Source: Bugula neritina (taxonomy: Eukaryota > Bryozoa > Gymnolaemata > Cheilostomatida > Bugulidae). From it: a stretch of DNA of 64,000 nt. This document shows positions 58,590 through 64,000 of this stretch, in pieces. Position numbers and translations under genes: made by a program. Where the stretch lies: positions 16,523,375 to 16,587,374 of the forward strand of contig OZ037768.1 of the NCBI GenBank assembly GCA_964035545.1, written 5' to 3'. The notes beneath the pieces are model-generated. The model saw nothing but the letters and a program-made list of their open reading frames with translations, searched no databases and had not been told where the DNA came from. How positions within the stretch are numbered: position 1 is the first letter of the stretch; every line of letters begins with the position of its first letter.

Positions 58590-59300
58590 TGTCTCTAAGA
58601 CAAAAAGAAGGTCGCTGTGCGGACCCAAGTTGTGTCTCCCCCAGAGACTAACTGCTCCAGGAGCACCCAACCATACGGAAACAGCTACTTCTTGCCCAGA
58701 AAAATTTTGGGTAAGGCTGCCACATTGCTACTGGACACTGGGTGCACTACAAACCTGCTGAGTAGGCGCCTCTTTGACACCCTTGGCGCCCGAGCCGTAC
58801 GAAGGTGCACATGGTACGTTGGCAGACGAATCATGCATCCCTTTTTACGGCATCATCACGCTACCTGGACGCGTCTGTAATCAAGTGATTCACGAGACGT
58901 TTATAGTCAGCCAGCTGAAGGAGGACGCCATCCTGGGGATGCTATTCCTGGAGAAACACCAGTGTCATATGAATTTTGAGAAGTCGGCGGTGGTGATGGC
59001 TGGGAAGGAACTTGTCTGTGTTGACAAGTTGGGCAAGCCTTTGGTGAGCCGGGTCCAGGTAGTGAGGGACTGCATGGTTCCAAGAAGATCCCAGGCAATT
59101 CTCCGCTGCAGAGTCAACTGTAGGGAGACCACCGGCCTAGGAGTGGTAGAAGGAACGCATGGAGCAATCCGACTGGCAAACAACCTGAATTGGCTAGACT
59201 GTCGGAGAAAGCTCCTCGTGCAGTGTATCAATCCATTCACGGAACCTGTCCGATTATTGGCCAGAGCGCTGTTGGGGAAGTACCACTCCATCTAGGAGGC
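58590..59300 (+). pseudogene. Ty3/Gypsy aspartic protease region
   Basis: ATLLLDTGCTTNLLSRRLFD carries the retroviral-type DTG active site (near 58730). The frame then switches: the following part with VIHETFIVSQLKEDAILGML and FLEKHQCHMNFEKS, typical of the flap and dimer side, reads from 58774 to 59295 in another frame. The region is therefore broken by at least one length change near 58790. Confidence 0.8.
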
Positions 59301-59399
59301 GGATGTGGGTACGGCACTGGAAACAGTAACCGACACCCAGGGAAATCCCACTTGCACTAGTCGAGGTGCAGTCCCGGTGTACATGGCTGACCTGTACGG

Positions 59400-60210
59400 T
59401 GGAGCGTGTGGAACTGTACGAGTAGTACTGAACGCCAAGTACTGGCTCAACTACTCACAGAGTACGGTGATGTCTTCAGTCGTGGCGATGGAGACATGGG
59501 GCTGACTAAGGTTATTTCCAACGAGATACCTCTGGCAGCCGGCACCACCCCCATTAGGCAGCCAACCCGACGTCGGGGCCTGGAGAAGAAGAAGGAGGTT
59601 AGCCGGCAAATGCAGGATCTTCTCGACCAGGATCTGATTGAGCCTGCCTACAGTACGTGGAGCTCTCCAGTAGTCTTGGTCAAGAATAACGATGGTAGCT
59701 AGGGATTCTGTGTAGATTACCGCAGACTCAACAGTGTCACCATCCGAGATGCCTACCCTCTCCCACGAATAGATGAGTCTCTGGATGCCCTCGCTGGTAG
59801 CAAGTACTTTAGAACTTTGGATCTGCTTAACGGATACTGGCAAGTACCCCTCAGTCCTGATGCCCAGGACAAAGCAGCATTCATACCTCGCGTCGGGCTC
59901 TGGAAGTAGAAAGTACTGCCATTTAGACTTAGGCTACGTCTGCCCAGGCAACTTTCCAACAAATCATGGAGCAGGTCCTCAGTGGGCTACACTGGAAGAC
60001 CCTCCTAATCTATCTGGACTACGTCATTGTTATCTCCACAGACTTTTTGACTCATGTCAGTCGTCTGCAGGAGGTCTTTGACCGTCTCCGGGCAGCTGGA
60101 CTGAAGTTGAAGCGCTAAAAGTGTGCACTCCTGCAGCCGGAAGTCACGTACTTGGGCCATGTGGTTGGCCGTGATGGGATCGCTACTGACCCAGAGAAAG
60201 TAGGGAGTGA
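59400..60210 (+). pseudogene. Ty3/Gypsy reverse transcriptase, broken and active site altered
   Basis: Blocks in order: TTPIRQPTRRRGLEKKKEVS, LLDQDLIEPAYSTWSSPVVL, VKNNDGS then stop, [40 protein letters not shown], and TYLGHVVGRDGIATDPEKV. The catalytic box reads LIYLDYVIVIS, i.e. the second Asp of the LDD motif is Tyr. Stops occur near 59700, 59908 and 60118. Enzymatic activity is excluded. Confidence 0.85.
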
Positions 60211-60399
60211 AGAGTGAAGCAGTGGGCTGTCTCCCGCAACCTCCCTGAGTTGCCAGCATTCCTGGGCCTAGTAGGGTACTACCAGCAGTATATACCTGGC
60301 TTCGCAGGGGTGGCGCAATCGTTAAATTGGCTGACTGCAAAGGGGTTCTGGTGGCAGTAGACACAGGAGGAGCAGCAGGCATTTGACCACCTCAAGCAG

Positions 60400-60840
60400 C
60401 GGCTAATCGAGGCGCTAATTCTGGCGTATCCTGATCTAGCCAAGAAGTACATCCTAGAGATCGACGCCAGTGAACACAGTGTGGAAGCTGTGCTGTCTAA
60501 AGTCCAGGGTAGAAGTGAGGTGGTTGTAGCTTACTAAAGCAAGCCTCTCGCGGTTGTCAAGAAAAACTACTGCACCACCAGAAAAAAGCTCCTAGCAGTA
60601 GTCAAGGTGGTCAAGCACTTTCGGCCATATCTGTATGGGAGAACGTTCCGATTGCGAACAGACCATGCATCACTGATATGGCTGTGTAAATGTGCAAAGC
60701 CTTTAAGCGAGGTAGCTCATTGGCTGGAGATTCTTGCTGAGTTCTCTTACCGGATAGAGCACCATGCTGGCTGGAAGCACGGGAACGCCGACGGCATGAG
60801 TCGTCGGCCCGTAGAGGACAGCAAGCAATACCTACATATT
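60400..60840 (+). pseudogene. Ty3/Gypsy RNase H domain
   Basis: YILEIDASEHSVEAVLSKVQ contains the first catalytic Asp, followed by a stop near 60536 and then an open part with KVVKHFRPYLYGRTFRLRTD, HASLIWLCK and AHWLEILAEFSYRIEHHAGW, HGNADGMSRRP, the standard end of a Ty3/Gypsy RNase H with its last Asp in NADGMSR. Confidence 0.85.
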
Positions 60841-61149
60841 GAGAAGCGGGACGGGGAACCCGCTCGCCTTGACGTGGAGACAGAGTTAAGGGAAGGTGCC
60901 GTCTATCGGTGGAAGCACGGCCATCTTCGGACCAAAACCCACTCAGATGATGTACAGGCACTTCGTGCTAACCCCACTCTGTGTCAGAACGTCAAGAAGC
61001 TGCGCCGACTTCAGGAGACGCTACCCGGCGCGGTAGCGGACATATTCCGGGCCAAGAAGGAGGGCCGATGACCTAGCGAGGAATAGCAGCGGCAGGGAGA
61101 CGTTGAGTTCCAACTCCTCTGTCGTCGTTGGGATTCTCTCAAGGTCAGT

Positions 61150-63385
61150 CCTGATGGCCTCCTGATGATGACGTTAGCAGCAGACAACCGTCAGCAGGAG
61201 AGAGACTGCGTCGTCTGTCCACGAACTCTCCGACGGGAACTGATTTAGGACAACCATAAGCAGGCTCATGCTAGAGTCAGTTGGGTCATCAGGTGTCTGC
61301 AGCTGCGTTGGTACTGGCCCGAAATGACTCGGGACATTCGGTTGAGGGTACGGCAGTGCGAGGTCTGCCAAGCTAGTAAGCATGGCTGCCTTACGAAAAC
61401 CATTGGTCGACGCCGGCTATACGCTGGTCGACCATGGCAAGTAGTGGCGGTAGACCTCATTGGACCTATGCCGTTATCCGCCAGAGGGAACACCTGAATA
61501 CTGGTGCTCACGAACCACTTTACTCGGTGGGCAGATGCTCTGGCTATTCCAGGCGCATCGCCCCCCACAGTGGCCCGGGCCTTGGACCAAAATGTGTTCT
61601 GCTACCTCGAGTTACCGGAACAGATACATATAGACCAGGACCCCTAGTTCCAGTCCCAGCTCATGGGACACCGCTGCGGGATATGAGGGGTGAATCAGAG
61701 TCGGACCACCCCATATCACCCGCAAGGGAATGGAGTCGTAGAACGGAATAACAGGATGTTGGGTGACGCCCTCAGGAGCCTGCTCCTCGGAGGAGGTCAG
61801 GAAAAATGGGACGTGGTGCTGCCGCAAATCATGCAGGCTTACCGCAGCACACCACACTCCACTACACAGAAGACCCCAAACTTTCTGATGCTCGGCCGGA
61901 AGACACGGGTTCCGGAACACCTGACATACCATGTCCCCATTACATGAGTATGTGGAGAAACTAATAGAGACCATGGGCAAGGCTCATGATGCACTGCGCT
62001 GGCAGGTATGGACGGAAGACTCAAAAGAGCCTCCCTCCCCTGTTCCAGGTGGGAGACTGGGCTTGGATGGTGAGCTATCGTAGGCGACGCGGACAGTCGG
62101 CTAAACTTCAGCCCAAGTTCGTGGGTCTCTATCACAGGATAGTTAAGGACATTTTCACTAAGAATATCATAAATTTCTCTCAAAATGTAGTTTAGGTTCT
62201 TGAATAATATGGCTCTGTGGGTGGCATGCGTGTTGCCTACTTGCAATTGTTTAGCCTAAGATCAAACTACAACCAATAAGCAGCAACCTTCATTAGGGCT
62301 GCGTAATCTATCAACATTCCATTATGGGCGATACATAAACAAAGTACAAAGCAAGCTATTCATTATAGCCTGCCAGCAAGCAAGCCTGTAATTAGCATGT
62401 ACGCGCCAATATCTTCTCATCCCTACGTGCTCATTGAAGCGTGAAGTGCTGTGCGCTGCCAATTTACTATGAAAAAATATAGCATTTTCAGTGTATAAAT
62501 CACCAATTTATGGGCAATCTAAAAGAGTTATTGGAAAAAGAAAAAAGTTGCACTGGAGAATTATCTCAGAATTCCAGCAGTGCAATTTTTATTCAGATAT
62601 CATGTTTTCCTGCTGAGATATTTTACTGGTACTGAAAAGTCAGCTTTTCAGGCAAAATTGGCCAAAATTGGGCAGTTTTCTGTCTATAACTTTGCAAAAA
62701 ACGTGAAAATTGTAATTTCCAAAAAACTTAACCTGGGGAAAAAGAAGATCTACAACATAGTTTTTAAATTTTTACTCTAGCACAATTAGGTGAGATTTTA
62801 TTTTACTGGTACTGAATTCTTATATGATTACAATGCAAACCTCAGCAAGGCAGTTGCAGCTAACAGGTTGCCCTTAACTATCTTGTGATTGCGTGGTGGA
62901 AGTGCTGCTCAACCACACATATACCGTGTAAAGCACTCGGGTCAGACTTCAGTCCAGAGTGAGCAGCGCTTGAAACCATACCACGCCAGCCCAGACGCGG
63001 TAGGACAGGCTCCACCCCTCCTGGAGCCCAATCGCCAACCCAACCAGCAGGGAAAAGTTACCAAACCCATGGAAGTGGAAATCTTCGCCCAGTGGAGACC
63101 GGAGCAAGAACAGTCCTCCCTGGTGGAACAGCAGCAGCAACGACAGAAACGAGAGCAGCAGACCACAAGCCCAGCACCTCCACCAGTGGAGGACGCCCCC
63201 ACCCGCAGTACGGGTGAAGACAGGGACCCCCCTACCGTAGTAGCTGAAGAGCCACCCACACCACAGGATCCAGTCTTCATGGGAAAAAGCCAGAGGGACA
63301 GAAGGCCACCCAGATATCTGGCTGACTATTACGTGGGACACATAGCGATGTCCCAACAGAGGAGTGGTACACCCAGTACAGGTAA
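61150..63385 (+). pseudogene. Ty3/Gypsy integrase, broken and split by a MITE
   Basis: Zinc-binding region HKQAHARVSWVIRCLQLRWY..CEVCQASKHG (about 61250-61385), core with VAVDLIGPMPL (first Asp), IHIDQDP then stop (second Asp), YHPQGNGVVERNNRMLGDAL (Glu), and C-terminal part with FQVGDWAWMVSYRRRRGQSA. Reading breaks at 62133, where a 755-bp MITE is inserted, and resumes at 62890 with VVEVL and VKHSGQTSVQSEQRLKPYHA, ending with KSQRDRRPPRYLADYYVGHI near 63340. Several stops (near 61496, 61646, 61687) and a frame change near 61945 make it inactive. The 3' LTR is not present. Confidence 0.85.
62133..62887. mobile_element. CACTA-like MITE, 755 bp, inserted in the Gypsy integrase
   Basis: Left end CACAGGATAGTTAAGG; right end is its complement with one mismatch. 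AT flanks both ends (62131-62132, 62888-62889). On the two sides the Gypsy coding sequence is contiguous in frame, so the insertion borders are certain to within a base or two. The interior matches the element at 54333-54897 in reverse orientation. No coding capacity. Confidence 0.85.
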
Positions 63386-63692
63386 AAACTCGTGCTCGTT
63401 CATGTTTGATCTAATTGGCTTATTATTATTTAGCGAGCACATTTCTTTTATTTTAATTCACGTTTTAGCTTTTAGCAAATTGAATTAAAACAGTTTCATA
63501 TAATTTGCATTTCCGCTTTTATAATATCTAATCTAATGGAGTCACTTTGCCGATGACGTAATTTTAAAAACAATCGTCTGTAGGCAAGCAGTGAAGTTTA
63601 ACGGTAACATCATTGGCTAATAAATTTTTGCACTCGCAACACACGCACTGTGTGTGGCAAGTCATTAGCGTGTATTCTCGTGTGGCCCTACA
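63385..63692. mobile_element. Truncated Harbinger-like MITE, reverse copy of 8906-9302
   Basis: Ends with CTCGTGTGGCCC at 63692, the same terminus as the 8906-9302 element's right end, yet the interior (ATGACGTAA, TAATATCTAATCTA, CGTTTTAGCTTTTAGC) matches the complement of the other copy's first part. The other end is missing where it meets the Gypsy element. It may have replaced or deleted the Gypsy 3' LTR. Confidence 0.55.
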
Positions 63693-63829
63693 CTTAGAGA
63701 TAAGGAGATACTAATTTATAGATCAATAATTACAGGCTTGCTAGCTGACAGGCTAGTGAATAGCTTGCTGTATACATAGTTTATGGAGCAGCCACAATGG
63801 AATTTTTATAGATGATGCAGCCCTTAATT

Positions 63830-63960
63830 GAGGCAACATCATAGCGTAATCTCAGGCTAAAAAATTACATGTAAGCCACACACATGCCACCCACAGCTAG
63901 CAATAATATAGCAAGATTGTGAGTGAAATGTATGATATTATCAGTGATATATAATACTGC
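63830..63960. mobile_element. Truncated CACTA-like MITE fragment
   Basis: The block GTAATCTCAGGCTAAA, CATGCCACCCACA, AGATTGTGAGTGAAATGTAT and ATGATATTAT matches 54760-54880 of the nested element. Termini are missing. Confidence 0.6.
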
Positions 63961-63964
63961 ATCT

Positions 63965-64000
63965 ACTAATTTTCGGACTAATGCACCTTCGAAATAACAA
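63965..64000. repeat. Inverted copy of the 56063-56097 repeat
   Basis: The complement of this end piece reads TTCGAAGGTGCATTAGTCCG, nearly the same as 56069-56090. It is probably the terminus of another transposon cut by the window end. Confidence 0.55.

Noticed and set aside
62942-63356. Two long minus-strand frames rich in Cys, Ser and Gly
   Set aside because: Shadows of the open Gypsy C-terminal tail on the plus strand, which carries the recognised motif QSEQRLKPYHA.

Overview
The window looks like nuclear DNA of an early-branching or otherwise invertebrate animal. The genes are split by GT-AG introns (one candidate GC-AG), the host sequence is very AT-rich, and animal families are present: a metazoan-type CHTF18, two PTB-domain proteins, a secreted Ly6/uPAR-like protein, a C2H2 zinc-finger protein and a TRIM-like coiled-coil/beta-propeller protein. 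A sponge or cnidarian would fit, but this is inference from the gene and transposon mix; no species marker was seen.

Layout. 1-8037 (+): 3' part of CHTF18, the AAA+ subunit of the alternative clamp loader, in eight recognisable exons with repeat-bearing introns. 8906-9302: a Harbinger-like MITE. 11419-14489 (+) and 17122-18895 (-): two convergent, multi-exon PTB/PID-domain genes. 22030-23640 and 28640-30150 (+): two copies of an unrecognised gene family built from a repeated acidic exon; the first copy is broken, and between them lies a small secreted Ly6-like gene (25750-26468). 30820-31320: a dead LINE reverse transcriptase. 32781-34611 (+): a three-exon, four-finger C2H2 gene. 35833-37364: a Penelope-like element fragment on the minus strand, with a GIY-YIG endonuclease ORF and a hammerhead ribozyme, bracketed by two (TA)n tracts. 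38542-40060: a long (AT)n tract running into a 30-bp minisatellite that is split by a MITE.

40647-45926 (+): a partial Polinton/Maverick carrying a broken integrase, candidate minor capsid, basic core-like, major capsid and intact adenovirus-type protease genes; polymerase B and the packaging ATPase are not in the window. 46317-47078 (-): a lone coiled-coil Gag-like ORF. 48848-49788 (+): an open Ty3/Gypsy-type integrase reading frame with Asn where the first catalytic Asp is expected, downstream of promoter-like sequence. 50634-55335 (-): the 3' exons of the TRIM-like gene, with a hAT element (8-bp target duplication) in an intron and a CACTA-like MITE nested inside the hAT. 57020-63385: a second, GC-richer Ty3/Gypsy element with 5' LTR, gag, protease, RT, RNase H and integrase, all broken, and split in its integrase C-terminus by another copy of the CACTA-like MITE. 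The window ends in truncated copies of the same MITEs.

The host genes do not form one pathway. The most distinctive content is the layered transposon record (Polinton, Penelope with ribozyme, two Gypsy lineages, hAT, Harbinger-like, CACTA-like, LINE) and the unrecognised repeated-exon gene family. All identities come from reading translations and repeats by eye; no database search was run.
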